Shown piece after piece: positions 47,045 to 60,773 of a stretch of DNA of 64,000 nt. The translations under genes and the position numbers were made by a program. The notes under the pieces were generated by a model. The model was given only the letters and a program-made list of their open reading frames with translations, searched no databases and had not been told where the DNA came from. Within the stretch, counting starts at the first letter, position 1; each line of letters opens with the position of its first letter. The stretch is taken from assembly GCF_947623445.1 (NCBI RefSeq), contig NC_135243.1, forward strand, positions 24,684,479 through 24,748,478, in the 5' to 3' direction. This DNA comes from Clavelina lepadiformis. Its lineage: Eukaryota > Chordata > Ascidiacea > Aplousobranchia > Clavelinidae.

Positions 47045-50000
47045 TCAAATTGTACTTTCAACAGTTGAACTGGCTGGTTCCTCATGTGGTCCTTGGTCGT
47101 CATTTGGACCCTGGGTAAAACGCTTCCAATGAAAAACGGTTTTTATGCTGTATCTGCTTGCCGTGGTCGTATGAAATACGGTGTAGTACACGGTCAGAAA
47201 ACCTACACCGAAGAAATATGTTGCCATCGTCACCAATACCAGCATGAGAGCAATATGATCTGGAACAACGCCATGGCTTAGGACGGGGGTAGATATAGTT
47301 GTAAAATTGACTTGTTCCTTGCTGGTTGTATTTCCAGTCGCGCCAGTTATATAATCAAGCAAACTTCCACCATATCTGAAGAAATACCATGATGTCACAA
47401 TGGCAAGATCTTCGATGAACACGACGACATAATAAAACAGCATTTTCCACTTGTTCTTATTTCCGGTTTGAACATTGAAGTAATCAAAGTTGTAGAAAAA
47501 TCTGAAATAAATTTAAAGGATAACGTAACCACTACTAAAACTGCAGCATATTTAAGATTGAGAACAAAATCCTGACTTGACATTTAGAACGTCCTACAGA
47601 GGTAAAGCTTCTAATGGGAGCCTTGTGTTTATTCATCTTACCCAATGATAACATCGTAAAATATCTCTTTTGCATTTAATGTTGTTTCACTTCTCTTTCC
47701 GCAAAATTCGGTGTTTTGTTTGACTATCATCAATGTCATGGCACACCAGTGAAGCAGAAATAAACTTATCCAAATCCAGAAATGTAGATTAAGAAGCAAG
47801 GCCAAAGCAAAAACCTAAATATAAATAAACTTCAATGTAACACCCACTACCACGTCATTAGTTGAAACAAGCAAGGTGCAGATTTCATCATAATATTTCA
47901 TTCAGGCTGGAGGTAGTGCGGTGACTTTTAAATAAATTGTGCATCTGACTCCATTTCTCCATCATTGTAAATTGCCTAGATATTATTTTCTCTTAGGCAT
48001 TGATCACGCTGAGATATTTTGCTGTAGCGAGTCGCCAAATTGGGTTGATTAAACCAATCGATGACTCATCCCAGAAACATAACTAAATGAACAAAACGCG
48101 ACCAGTAGCGCTGTTGAACTAGACAGCTATTGACACATTTAAGGTCGGGAAAAATTGTGCAACGATTGTGCATTGAGCACATCGTTAATAATCTGCACAA
48201 TAATTCTGTTACGAATCAGCGTTGATTAAACAACCAGCACAAAACAACGTTAGATTACACTGAATCACTCACCCGTGAAGTGATATTGCACACTCTGTAT
48301 AAGAACATGACAACAGTTCCGATGATGGAAAGTTGTTCCTTGTCATCCGAAATTCGTAAATCTCGCTCAAATGAAACAGGACAAGTCGACATTCCGAATA
48401 ATGACATACAGCATGAAAAGACTGCCCAAGATCAACATAAACATCATCAATGACATCATCAATTATCATCAGTGACATGACAACATTAATGCAGTGGCCA
48501 AGAATATACAAATAATTAATAGCTTCTAAAAACATCCTCCATGCAAATCCAATGCCATTAAAAACAACAATTGTTCTGAATAAATCGAAAGCAAGTCATT
48601 GCGCAACGTCATGACGAGTTACCGGTTATAAAAGGAGTTTGCAAAGTTGTGACCATGATGTAAATCTGCAAAATTAACTGTGGCCCGGCCTCCAAAAATG
48701 ATTCCACCATCCTCAAGAAACCAACAGCTGCCAGCTCCACATGGCACTGAGAAAAGAACGTCCACGCAAAGTTATACTTTTTATAAAAAGATCAAGATAC
48801 AAAGAGTTTTGGGTAAAAAAACACATTTCTGCTACATAGTACCTTCTTATAATAGTAGTCACGTAATACTTTGTTGCCTTTTATTTCACAGTTAGTTGAT
48901 TTCAAACCGTGGTGAGCAGCCCGTAAATACCTGTAAGCAAAAATATTTAAGTACAAGGAATACATTGAATTAGTTAGATACTGTTTAAAAACAATTGTTC
49001 AAACACAGTCCTACATATAATATCATCCCTGCATTAAAAATCATGGAAAAATTAAGCACCAGCATCTTTTAAGCTGTGGCTTTGGCGACCGACAAAAAAA
49101 TTTGAATTGACGATGACTTTTTATATTCTTGCAAATCAGTTGGCGACCCAATTTTGAATGGGTCACGGTGTAACGTTGGTAAACAGCATTCCATGGGTTG
49201 CCGGTCTTGTTCGACTTATGTTCAGCGATTGTTAAAACTCGAAACATAGTAAACGTTGCTGGTGTCAACTTCGATTATAAGCGTTATGTAACAAGACAAG
49301 GCACTATTAGCAGAAACTGTTAAACCAGCAATTGTTAGAGCAGTTAGAAGAAATCGGTCAGGGAAACACAGCTAAGACATGTAACCACGTCGTCAGCAAC
49401 TCAATGCACTTCATACAATGAGTGAATGCTGACGTTACACGTTTATCTTTAGTGTCTTGCGTATTGCTATATTGCACATTTTAGATGTGTTCAGGTCATA
49501 GATGTGGTCTGGTTGTTGTTGCGATTCGCCTCTATCTGGCTCTCTGTGTCGGCTCATATTTTTGTTTGCAAAGTACCAAGAGAGATATTTACAGTAAAAC
49601 AACGAAATCACTTGTTTTTTGTTACATCCTTAGTTTTAGCAATAAAGATTGGAAAGATTATAGCGATTAAAATTAAGTTAATAGTTGCGTTGTGCTGTAT
49701 GTATGTATAACAACAAGCGTAAGATGTTAACATGTAACATGTTATTTAAACACACACCATACACACCTGGCAATCAACAGCTTGTGTGACTGTGCAAGCC
49801 ATGATAATAACTTACCTATATACTGGTCCAATTTGCAGAATGTGCACCAGAGCCATGCCGAAGAGAAAACAGCAGCCATTGTTTGTCCCATTTTCTTGCT
49901 CTCCCTCATTTCTTTCATGGTTTTTTGCTTTAATTTCCCAATACGCTGAAAAAACCTGTTTTGAAAACATTTGTTTAATGAAATCAACGCGTTTTTAACA

Positions 50001-52016
50001 ACACAGAGTTTTTAACAAAAGTAAGCTGACAGGCATAATAACATGGATACTTGCACTGACATGTATAATGATGGTAGGAAAAATGATGAGAGCAATAGTC
50101 ATCCCAAAGTAAATGATATTGTCCTCATATTCCTGTCTTCGCTTCAAATAGCTGAATCCATTTAACCAATCAGTCACAAAGTCAAACAAGTAAATGATGA
50201 TAGGAACTATAAAAAGTATAAAAAGTATTTACTTTACACTTTAAATTGGTAATGGACGTGATAATTATGACAACCCAACAAGCAAACAAACCTACATAAA
50301 TCTTCTACATTTAACCAGAAAGTTAAGCTCAGGTTATTTGAGAAAACTTCGAAGTAAAGCGACATTTTCCGTTTCGACAGCAATTAGGCTCACCTATGTT
50401 TAAGCAAAGACTTATGATGGTGTAATGTGAAGGTTTCCAGAAATTGTTGAAGTTGAACAAAGCATGGAAAGTGGAACAAAATGTGAAAGCAACTTCCTCC
50501 TGTAAATACCAGAACATCAGACCATGTAAGCAGCTGAGGTCAGCTGATGACGCAAACTTTGGACAAGAATCATTAACTCCATAAAATCAATGCTACAGTA
50601 GCTGTAAGCAGATTTTACGTAAGGAATTTCATTCACGGAGCAAGACTTGGTGCTAAATTACAGTGGTACTGTAATAACAAGTCTACATGCACCAAAATAT
50701 CACTCAGCTTCATGCGTTGCCACTCACAAAACATGCGCACCAGCCAAAAACGAATTTAAAAATTGGTATTTCAATGTTAACGATACGTCACAGATATATT
50801 GCATTAAGCAAGCCAGTGCATCCCTTAGTAAGCGCCATATCTGGTGGTTTAATACTTGCCTAGTTTTAGACCTGATATTGCAAAACTACTCAATCAAACA
50901 TGTCCTCGCATGCTCTGCTGTTGTAATACATTTCTACATCATTTAAAATAACTTTCAAAGGTTATTTTACAATGAGAAGTGTGCAACAACACAACAGTCA
51001 CAGACAAAAGAAAGTAGTTGAATTTACTTCAGTTTTATCAGTGACGTAGATGCAAGGTTAGTGGTATCAGAAGAACAGCACAATGCGTTATCAAAAGCAA
51101 TTTAACTCTTGGTAGAAACAAACACCTCAATAACAACACCTTCTGTATCGAAATCTATCTCACTGTAAAATTACATCCATTCTACTCCATACAAAGCATG
51201 ATACACGAAGACCTAGAAACATGATATATATGTACGATACACTTCATTTATATTCACATATATGGCACAAAGTATTAAAAGTTTGATAAGTTGTCAAGAA
51301 CACACGTTGAAAACTAGTTACTTTGCCTAACGGAAAATTTTGGTAACAACGAAAAGTAATTGACGAAAAATAACAAAGTAAACCAACCTGACAACCTTCC
51401 TGTTCTGAAGCATTCTTAGATTTTGGCTCAATGCTCGGACAATCAGCTGAAATCACAAAAAGCATTCAAGGTCATAGCTTAAGTGATAATGAGTGTGTCA
51501 GGACGACTAAAACATTTGTACGGCTTTAAACAAAAACTAAAAATTCTTACGTGTGGGTGGATTTGCTGGGAGGGTTATTGCAGAATCTGTTACAGTTACA
51601 TTAAATGAGAAAGATGAAGCCTCACCTCTGCAGAAATTCCAAAAACAAAACCATTCTAACACACATGATTCATAAAACAAATACACTGTAGGCCTATATC
51701 AGTAAACTTTCTTAAAACCCAAAAGTAATCTAATTACATAAGTTGCTCCATTTTTAATCAAGAAATTATTAACACACTTATTGAGCACATTAGAAAAAAT
51801 CCGCAGTTGAAGTTGGCAAAAGTGTTGCTTTTAATCAATCAATCACTATAGATACTAAAGTTAAATTATTTCCTAATAAAGCCACCACAGACGATTACTG
51901 AAAATTGGTACAAATTACATGTTATAAACGCACCTAGTCATCACTTCCTGTTCGCTTTCATCGTTATGGTCTGAGCTGCTGGAATCCGAAGAATCCACGG
52001 ACGATCCAACCAACAT
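47045..52016 (-). CDS. XK-related (XKR) multi-pass membrane protein
   Basis: Eleven exons on the minus strand: 51934-52016, 51551-51627, 51388-51446, 50394-50499, 50051-50206, 49816-49945, 48843-48930, 48623-48746, 48273-48421, 47642-47814 and 47045-47501. All junction phases agree, giving 533 residues. Signatures of the XK/XKR family in order: LFDFVTDWLN after the first helix, FGMALVHILQIGPVYRYLRA, FLRMVESFLEAGPQLILQIY (the most diagnostic), FLYRVCNITSR, LFLLHWCAMTLMI, and MLFYYVVVFIEDLAIVTSWY. Some family members (XKR4, 8, 9) are caspase-activated phospholipid scramblases, XK partners Kell and VPS13A, and others are uncharacterised. I cannot place this one in a subfamily. An acidic Ser-rich N-terminus of about 70 residues precedes the first helix. 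No caspase site was identified with confidence. Confidence 0.88.
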
Positions 52017-52019
52017 TTG

Positions 52020-53768
52020 CGAATAAATTAGTCCCTAAAGTTGATTTTTCCTGTTGCTAATCGTACGTCGGTTGACTTGGCCTAAGTTTACTCGTCATGG
52101 GTTGAATTGACGTTTTGTGCAGCATTTAAGAAGACAAGCACGTGGATAATGAAATAGGGGCTTTTCCGAAGATTAAATCAAAGAAGAGTCAACTATAGAT
52201 ATCCTATATACATATTCCTATAAATGTCAATATTTGTATCACTTGCGAACTGAAAGGTATGATAATTATCTATTAGAAGTTTAACAAATATTTTTAAACC
52301 TTTAATTAATCTGAACTTGACTTCTAAAAATCAGATTGTAAAGCTCATAAAGAAAATCAACCTCTAAAGCTGACCTTTGATGACGAAATAACTCTAAGAA
52401 TAAGTTCTCTAAATTTTAGTCGGTTAAAAAGAATTATTAAAAAGATTTTCGTGTTTTCTGTTGATCATCAATCGATATCACTGCGATGGATTCGATTATC
52501 ACTTCCGCGTTTTACTTCCTTACTTTAGTGAACTTTATCACTTCCTTACTTCGGCAGATTATTGCAGAGCCGAGCTATTTGCCACTAATAAACTAACAAT
52601 TGATTTATTTTGCTATTTCAATTGAGTTTACTCCGCAAACAATAAACAAAGAACCTTTCCATTTTGAGAAACACTTTGAATATTGCGAAACAATCTAACT
52701 GTTTATATCTGATGCTATTGTATTATTTGGTGATAGTAGGCCTAAGTCTTATTATAATGAATATAAGACATCATATATCAAGCTCAAGTTTTCAAGCTGA
52801 TTTTGATCCACCACTGCGGCTAACTTGATATCATTTTATTAGCAAATGACATGGCCCAAGCACTGGCATAACTTGACGTGGAGAAACGTCAATAAATAGC
52901 GTTTGTACGCCATCCTAGTCCTTGACTAAAAGACGACCGACTCGAAGTACGAACTGTAAAAACAGAAAAGCACAACGGCTTTTTCGGCAGATAAACGGGG
53001 TGTCTTACCACCACCTAGCGGACATTATTTTGAACAATATAGTACTATATAATCTTTATCTTCTGACTAAGGAAACTTTTTGCCCGACTAATTCATTATC
53101 ACTTGAGCCCCGGCCTTGCCTTGCCTTGTGAAAGTTACGATACACAATCACAATTCATGACACACGAGCAGTGCACTAGAATACTAGAATACTAGAATAC
53201 TAAAATAGACGTTCTCTACATTTCCCAATACTGTGTTTGTTTTGCTGTTTGTAATATTTTTTATAAATATGTTAAACTTAGGAACTACAATATTTAGTAG
53301 ATTTGGTGCCATGCTAACTACCATCTTACTGTTATAGCACAATTGTTTTATTGTGGTGTCACAACAATGGTTGGCATCTTAACTTCGCTCCACGCAGTTA
53401 ATGGCGAAAAATATACAACACAACAAAAAAATTGCAATACAATATTGAAAAAAAAACAAATTAAAAGTTTGTGTTTATGGAATATTTTACTTTAATAAAT
53501 CAACAAATTCGAAAATTTTTTATTTGTCCTTATCCTAGAAATACTATAACATAATTTTCAAATGGTGAAGATCAATAATCTGGAAAACAAGCAAATTTTT
53601 TTTGTTTTTGTCTTGTCTGCTAGAATAAAGCAATAATTTTCAAGTTGATAAAATTCCGCATTTTGCAAAACTGATAACTGGTGTTTATTTTCCCAATCAG
53701 CGTACCGTGGTTAAAGATTAATATTGAAATATTTGCAAACAACAAACGCTGAAATAAAGAAGATCCTA
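52020..53768. other. Intergenic region, no gene seen
   Basis: Upstream of the XKR gene. AT-rich, with a short ACTAGAAT repeat at 53177-53205 and runs of A/T. A + strand frame at 52922-53131 has no splice support. Confidence 0.5.
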
Positions 53769-56040
53769 TCGGTGACTGGTGCAATAAAACCATCATATGA
53801 CCAATGTTTTATTTGACAATGCAACATGTGAACAACAAATTTGGTTTAGTTGTTTGTATAGAGCAATTATTATGAAGCAATTATCAAGATCAGTGTGTGT
53901 ACATAGTACATACTGTGTATAAAGTTATATTATAAACGCGGTTTACTTTTATTCAATCTATTGAAAATGATTTCCTGTTGTCTGTGACTTTAAAAGCTAT
54001 ACAACTTTCGTTTTGGATTTTTATTTTCCTTTTCTAGGTTTGTTTTTGATGTCCAAAGTGCCTTTAAAATTGTTTCGGCCAGAAACCAATTTACATCATG
54101 TGATAAATTAATATTTAACTAGCACGGTCTTTTCGTTGGCTCGATTTATTTTAGTGCGCTCGTTGTCGAGGGCGTTAACCCTTAACCCGGGTCATCAACC
54201 TCATTAACCCTCGTTTACCGTCGTTTGCTTCCGGGAGCATCATTGCGCAACAAATTAGAAGTTTGTTCAAACATTCCACACAGCCTTCACCATTCGCTTG
54301 CATGTGGGAAATAATCCCTGAAAAACGCTTCGTTGTAATATTTGTTCTTTGTCCAAATCTTTTTTTTCTTTACATGTGCCTCATTTTATAACTTAGTACA
54401 ATCCATTTTGAAAATAAAGCAAAATTAACACGTATGCACAACTTTGCTATATTTACTATATTTATATAATTTTTAACAATTTTTGCTTTACAAAATTAAC
54501 GATCACTTTGATTTATTTCATTGCAAACGTGCTGGTCGATAACAGATTTTTGCTGTTTTCTCTTCTACTATTATAATTAAAAAAACACAATTGATTTTAC
54601 ATATTGTAATATGGCAACCCTTTTGGTAGTATCGGTGACTGGTGCAATAAAACCATCATATGACCAATGTTTTATTTGACAATGCAACATGTGAACAACA
54701 AATTTGGTTTAGTTGTTTGTATAGAGAGACAATTCACAAAAGCTTTGAACGATTTAGTAACATTTGGTGCCAGGATCTGGTATATTTGCACCATTTATCA
54801 CCCTTATATCTTATATCTCAGTATCATCACTTTTGGACTAAGAACAGTCTTTGAACAACTTATAACTCTTATAGATGGTTCCTTATCACTCACACAACGG
54901 TTACCGAGATTTCCTCTGTACAAAAGTTCTTTCGTGTGATATTGCCGGAGTTGCAGCAGATATCGCCTCAAATGCTTTCATCAGGTCGTTTTAAGCTGTC
55001 GCTTATGGGTTTGCATTAGTCTTAGTGCCAGTTAAATTGACGACATAAATTAATAAAACGATTTTAGTCATCATTGCATTGTGATAATTATGAGTTTTCA
55101 CAAAATGTTGTCCCTTGTTGCAAAACTTCCGTCCAAGTCGAGCAATGAACACCTCAATATCAAGTAAAACTTAACTCTGAGTCTCTTACTCCAAGCTGCA
55201 ACTACTCCTCCTCGAACCTCAACAAATTATCTTTACTTATTACAAGATCAATGTATTACGTACATGTGAATATGCATGAAATTATGAAGCAATTATCAAG
55301 ATCAGTGTGTGTACATAGTACATACTGTGTATAAAGTTATATTATAAACGCGGTTTACTTTTATTCAATCTATTGAAAATGATTTCCTGTTGTCTGTGAC
55401 TTTAAAAGCTATACAACTTTCGTTTTGGATTTTTATTTTCCTTTTCTAGGTTTGTTTTTGATGTCCAAAGTGCCTTTAAAATTGTTTCGGCCAGAAACCA
55501 ATTTACATCATGTGATAAATTAATATTTAACTAGCACGGTCTTTTCGTTGGCTCGATTTATTTTAGTGCGCTCGTTGTCGAGGGCGTTAACCCTTAACCC
55601 GGGTCATCAACCTCATTAACCCTCGTTTACCGTCGTTTGCTTCCGGGAGCATCATTGCGCAACAAATTAGAAGTTTGTTCAAACATTCCACACAGCCTTC
55701 ACCATTCGCTTGCATGTGGTAAATAATCCCTGAAAAACGCTTCGTTGTAATATTTGTTCTTTGTCCAAATCTTTTTTTTCTTTACATGTGCCTCATTTTA
55801 TAACTTAGTACAATCCATTTTGAAAATAAAGCAAAATTAACACGTATGCACAACTTTGCTATATTTACTATATTTATATAATTTTTAACAATTTTTGCTT
55901 TACAAAATTAACGATCACTTTGATTTATTTCATTGCAAACGTGCTGGTCGATAACAGATTTTTGCTGTTTTCTCTTCTACTATTATAATTAAAAAAACAC
56001 AATTGATTTTACATATTGTAATATGGCAACCCTTTTGGTA
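53769..56040. repeat. Rearranged segmental duplication A-B-A'-C-B'
   Basis: Block A (about 53769-53861) recurs as A' (about 54631-54725), and block B (about 53862-54629) recurs as B' (about 55283-56040), with near identity. A unique block C (about 54726-55282) lies only between A' and B'. So a unit of about 1.41 kb (A'CB') lies beside a version of about 0.86 kb without C. Either C was deleted from one copy or inserted in the other. B contains a stretch of TTAACCC-like motifs. Confidence 0.85.
54667..54939 (+). other. Open frame in block C of the duplication
   Basis: A 90-codon frame crosses from A' into C and includes hydrophobic residues (YHPYILYLSIITFGLR). No splice context or recognised motif. 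Probably fortuitous, noted because it ends the longest coding-like stretch of this region. Confidence 0.15.
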
Positions 56041-56041
56041 G

Positions 56042-56250
56042 CTCCTGGGCCTTGAGTGCAAATTGCATTTGTTGAAGTTGCATTTTTGCTTGTTTTGCCG
56101 CACGAGCTATTGCTGTGTTGTGATCGTTTTGAGCTTTCTCCATTGCGCTGGCAAGGTATTGCTGATTCCCTGTGAACTTCTGACGGTTTGAAATGGAAAC
56201 TTTACAACCCATGAAGTCATATTCGAAACTGCAGTCGAAAACAGCTTCTT
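56042..56250 (-). other. Orphan exon-like ORF next to the duplication
   Basis: On the minus strand, after a CCATCTAG acceptor, the frame reads EEAVFDCSFEYDFMGCKVSI and then a helical, Gln/Ala-rich stretch (ARAAKQAKMQLQQMQFALKA) to about 56042. It stops being exon-like at the duplication boundary and lacks a GT donor. A CxFExxxxGC start recalls MAM domains, but the rest does not support that. A weak exon candidate on the same strand lies near 57475-57530. Unidentified; perhaps one exon of a gene damaged by the duplication. Confidence 0.35.
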
Positions 56251-56299
56251 CTAGATGGACGAAGAAGAAAAATAGGAAACTTGAAAACAACTACTTTGA

Positions 56300-58955
56300 T
56301 TTCTTTAAAAAAGTTAACATTTAAACCATGGCCACGATAAGTTGAGAAGGTCGATATGTTAGGATTAATATTTAAATTACTGCAACAATGAAAGGTTACA
56401 ATTAATATTCCAATTCAAATGTGGTTTTTCATTAAAATGCTTCTTACAAAGACAGACCATAAATGTGTTTAACGCATTTGAAGAACTTTAAAACCGAATC
56501 TTTGTATCTGACAGCTTTATTCTCTGGATAGCGATTCTTCCCTCTTTGATTGCTTCTGATGTTTTTGAATTACCTCATAAAATTCGTTAATTTAATTTAT
56601 TTTTGTTTGTTCAAACATTTACAACTACTTCGCATACAGTAACGTTTCACTGATAAGACTATCGCTTGTTACGTTGTCGTATAAAGGCATTGCGGTGTCT
56701 CCAAAGCTGAAGGTGGTTTAACTTTCTGGAGCAGCTGGAAGTGTTTTAGTGAAATGTAGTTATGCTGTGGGTGGAAACATTTGGTCGAAAAGTTTCGCTA
56801 ACGATTTTGGGTAGCATAGCATAAAGTTAATTCGAGAAACGCCAAAAGGTGGCCTAGAATGTTATGGCAACAGACAGTCAAAGATTTAGGTTTACAATTT
56901 GTTTAAACATGATGACATAAAGAAGTGATTGTAAAACGTTTTAGTGTGACGTGCCTTTGCTACATTTTTGGTGAAAGAACATGTGATCGCATTAAAGACA
57001 GCAGCTGAAATGCACACCTTTTTACCACAACGGTTGAACGTTCAAAAAGACTTAAATTTCAATACATTAGAAATAACTGTGGAACGCCGTAGAAATAATA
57101 GATAAAAAGACATGTAATGGGATGAAAGGTATAACTGAAATGTAAGTTATAAACCGATATTGCAAAGTCCATTAGTAAAAGAACATGTGTAGAAAAAGGT
57201 TTGAATGTCTAAATTGTCAAAGTATAACCAAACTTATAACATAAAGTTAAAGAAATTTCTGGCAATTGTCCTGACCCTTAAGCGCAGTCCCAGTCCAGGC
57301 AATGTGTATGTGTATATGCAATAATTTGTACGTAGCGTGCATTCACTATTATTATTATTATGTGTTATTACGTTAAATAGGCTCAAAAAACTTAAAACTT
57401 TATAGACGTAGATTAGATGTGACATTGACTGTACTTAAATAGTTAAAAATTAAACATATACGAACTAAAGTTACCTGAAACATTATTGCCCATTTCTTTG
57501 TTTCTTAAAGTCGATGTGTCTTCGGGTTTGAATAAGAGTGAAGAAAATAGAAGATTAGATTTAATTCAATTTTTCTAAAGATTTGGCTTATACTGTAACA
57601 GGTTATAAGAATAAAATATATTTTTAGACATGACATCTTTTTCCAAAATACACAAGCACAACAATTAGAGAAATGATCGATTAAAAGTCATGAAAATATC
57701 TTAACTCAAACTTTGAAACGAAAACTGACACTCTTTGTTTGTTTGAACTCTATTGGAAGCTAGTGTCCTAGTTTATCTACAAGGTATATGCTTATAAGTT
57801 AAAGCGTGTTCATTTAAGCTGTTTTATTTTGTATTTTAACAGAAAACAAACAGTAAACTTACATTGCTATGAATAATAATTGACACTGGGTCTTTTGAAG
57901 CAACGAATTTGGTCAACTCAAACTTCAGTGATGGAATGGAGTTACGTTTCTTAATACGAGTATGTGATTGCATTCGTGAATGTGTATAAATAATTCGACA
58001 TCAAGTATGACAAATTTATCAAGTTGTGAAAGTTGCTTTACATTCTTTCATAAACACAGTACACAGTCTTAAAAATACCAGAGTTTTATCGCACTTTGAA
58101 CTGTGGCTTAATAAGTTAACTACCACTTTCATTTTACCTCAAAACATTCAGGCTATGATTTCTTTGAAAGAAACTTCAGTACCACTCTTCTGCCGTTATG
58201 TGGAGGCAGACCCTGTGCTCCATCACCAACTATGGCAATAAGTTAAAATGACTTTGTGACTGGAGGAACAGAAATTGCCGGGTAAACTAGAAAAAAGTTG
58301 TGGGAGAGAAAAAGGAGAAATCCTATGCACGGCAAGAACTGCTACCTCCACCTTGTGGTTGTATGCCTATATCTCGTTTCACGAACTGCATATATATAAT
58401 TATTTCAGTTTGGAGCGTTCTTCTGGTAAAAACTGTTTTATATAAGTTATCGTCGTATGAAATCTTTTTGACGGTTGACACTTCTTTTAAATTTTTTGGT
58501 ACAATTTTTAACTTCTTGTCTTGTGTTCTTGTAGAAAAGTGTTTTGTTTATAACTTACAACATAAGCTATAATATACAAGCTCTTTAAGCGCCAAAAAGC
58601 TACAGCCAGCTATTTGGAAAGCACGTTGTACCGCAACCGCAAATTCTTCTTTTGGTCACAATTACAAGCAGCAAAGCCCTGATGTTGAATGAAAGTTTAA
58701 ATAAAAGGCACCTGTCAGAATAACAAATCTAACAACATAAAACATGTGCATAGGCTGAGCCAATACTTACTAGTTTCATTCTAATATTTGTGTTATTCAA
58801 TCGAGCATCGAAATTAAATGAAAAATATTACGATTTACCTCAACTCAACGACTTTTTTGGTTTGGAGCTTAAGGTGAATTATTATTATTGACCTAATTAG
58901 TTTCGACAACTTCCCAGAGCAAACGATAGTAGAAGATGGCTTTTACCGTTAGCAC
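56300..58955. other. Intergenic region, no gene seen
   Basis: AT-rich with an ATT microsatellite (57347-57362). Small frames on both strands (for example 58026-58241 and 58300-58572, +) have no splice sites or motifs that convince me. Confidence 0.5.
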
Positions 58956-60240
58956 TTAACACTAGAAGGACGGCAATTTTCGTATACCTAGAAGGACGGA
59001 GTGCGTCAATTGACGCAAAAGGTCAAAACGGCGCAAATCTAACGTTTTTTGTTGAGAAAACTGTGCAGTTGCTCCGAAAAAACTACTTCTATTGCATGTC
59101 CGCGTTGTGCATTTTAATTAACAAAAGCAATCGCATTGAAAATACAAGTCGTCATGCCTAAACACTTCTGTTTCACGCAACTCCTTTTTCTTCTTGCACT
59201 CTTCCGGGACTTCTCTCCTGTTCTGGCGCATTTTCCCTACGAGGCTGCACTTCTTTTCCGCAAGTCGCAACGCCAGGTCAAGTGAGGTGAAAAAATTATC
59301 GCAAGTGACGTTATAACCTCCTTGAAAAACGGAGCCATGAGTTTCAGTACAACGTCGGTGGGCTCACTCACGTGGGGGCTCCTTGCGTCATCTTTTCCAA
59401 CGTAAGGAAAACCGTTGAATAAATATTTGTTTTCAACGTCAACTGCCAGCCAGAACTTTAGACCAAACTTGTCTGGTTTATTGGCCATATATTGGATGAA
59501 CTTGCAGCGTGCGTTACACGGCAATAGTTGCTCATCCACAGTTATATTCCACTGTGGAATGAATGCTTTTTGGCAGTTTGATATAAAACTGTTCCAAAGT
59601 TGTGAAGCGAGTGCAAATTTATCATGCAATAGATTCCTACGCCTTTCCGTCTTCAGATCGAAGCGAAGGAATCGTATGAGCTCCAGAAACCTGTCTCTTG
59701 CCATGGTTTGGGAAAACATCGGACATTCCCAACACGACCTCCCCCACAAACTCTTCACAGGGAAGTTGCGCCCTCCATCTAATTTATCTAACTAAGAAAC
59801 TCTTACTACACATACGCTTCGATATACTTCAAAAATTCCGATATTAGGCTGCGCTTGTGACGAAACTACTCTGTTTTGCGGAAAAGTCGACTTGCATAGT
59901 TTGTCGACACGTTTGTCACACCTCTGTGCTATCAGCTGTGACCTAATTCGATAAACCTGTAATTATCAGCAGAAAGAAAACGATGCTCTCTATTGCGAGA
60001 ACTGGTTTTTGTACTGTGAAGTAACAATGCATCAATTGACGCGCCCCGTCCTTCTAGGTAGTGACCACGTTAATTATCTCTAGCGGTAAAATAAAAACTT
60101 CATATTCATGGGTTAGTTACCTAACACTAATTTAGGAAAAGTCAGGAAATATCACGGTTGTGCGATGCACCACTTAAAAGTTATAGATGCACTTAGGTTG
60201 AAAATGCGTCAATTGACGCGCCCCGTCCTTCTAGTGTTAA
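58956..60240. mobile_element. Internally deleted piggyBac transposon
   Basis: TTAA target duplications at 58956-58959 and 60237-60240 bracket 14-bp terminal inverted repeats CACTAGAAGGACGG. Each end also carries an inner copy of the repeat (58988-58999 and 60046-60057) next to a GCGTCAATTGACGC palindrome, so both ends have a doubled structure. The 1277-bp interior contains only the middle of a transposase on the minus strand. Both ends look whole, so it could in principle be moved by a related enzyme; it is not autonomous. Confidence 0.92.
59118..59790 (-). pseudogene. piggyBac transposase fragment (DDE_Tnp_1_7)
   Basis: Minus-strand frame with SLWGRSCWECPMFSQTMARD, RFLRFD, then WNITVDEQLLPCNARCKFIQ (first catalytic Asp in VDEQL), YMANKPDKFGLKFWLAVD, and in a second frame NVTCDNFFTSLDLALRLAEK (the next catalytic Asp in CDNFFTS) then MRQNRREVPEE. 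The switch of frame lies near 59310-59330 and implies a one-base indel. The N-terminal part of the enzyme, the last catalytic Asp and the C-terminal cysteine-rich domain are absent. Catalytic cut-and-paste activity is therefore lost. Confidence 0.88.
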
Positions 60241-60773
60241 TCCAAGTTGTGATCCCAGTTGAACAAGATTGAGTTCCTGGTGCTCTAAACATCTCACGCC
60301 AACATCACGTCATTATCAAGCAGCTCTTGATGTCATAATGAAATCTTCCTTTATTGCAAATATTCTAAGATTGTAATTTTCATTAAGACCATTGTCAATC
60401 ATGGCAAAAGTCAAGTGAAACTAATAATGTTATTTCAAATAATTAAAACGAACTTTGATTTTCAGAATTTGTAAAAGTTCAGTGAATAAAAAAAAAATAA
60501 AAATTTAAATTATTTAATCAAAGTCAATTTAATAGGATTAGTTGCATAGAAAAACGTACAAGGCAGTAAAATATTATTATATTTTATTTAGATAAGAAGA
60601 ATTGCAGATTTAGTTTACTTTTCATTTAGCTGAAATAATACCACCCAATGTACATGACTATTATGCTTTCATCTGCATCGAGTGAACTCTCCAGTCTTGT
60701 GGTTTGGTGAATTTCTTTTTCGGGGACGTTTCACGCGATTATTAAGTTAGTTGCAAGGTTTATTCTTCACGAA
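60241..60773. other. Region upstream of JMJD6
   Basis: About 530 bp of AT-rich DNA between the piggyBac element and the JMJD6 start codon; the JMJD6 promoter is expected here. No other gene seen. Confidence 0.5.

Noticed and set aside
47084-47281. Plus-strand frame opposite the last XKR exon
   Set aside because: Shadow of the long, family-matching minus-strand exon.
54180-54220. Telomere-like TTAACCC repeats
   Set aside because: Only a few irregular motifs within a duplicated block, not a telomeric tract.
59415-59795. 126-codon plus-strand frame in the piggyBac element
   Set aside because: Antisense of the transposase fragment, no motif of its own.
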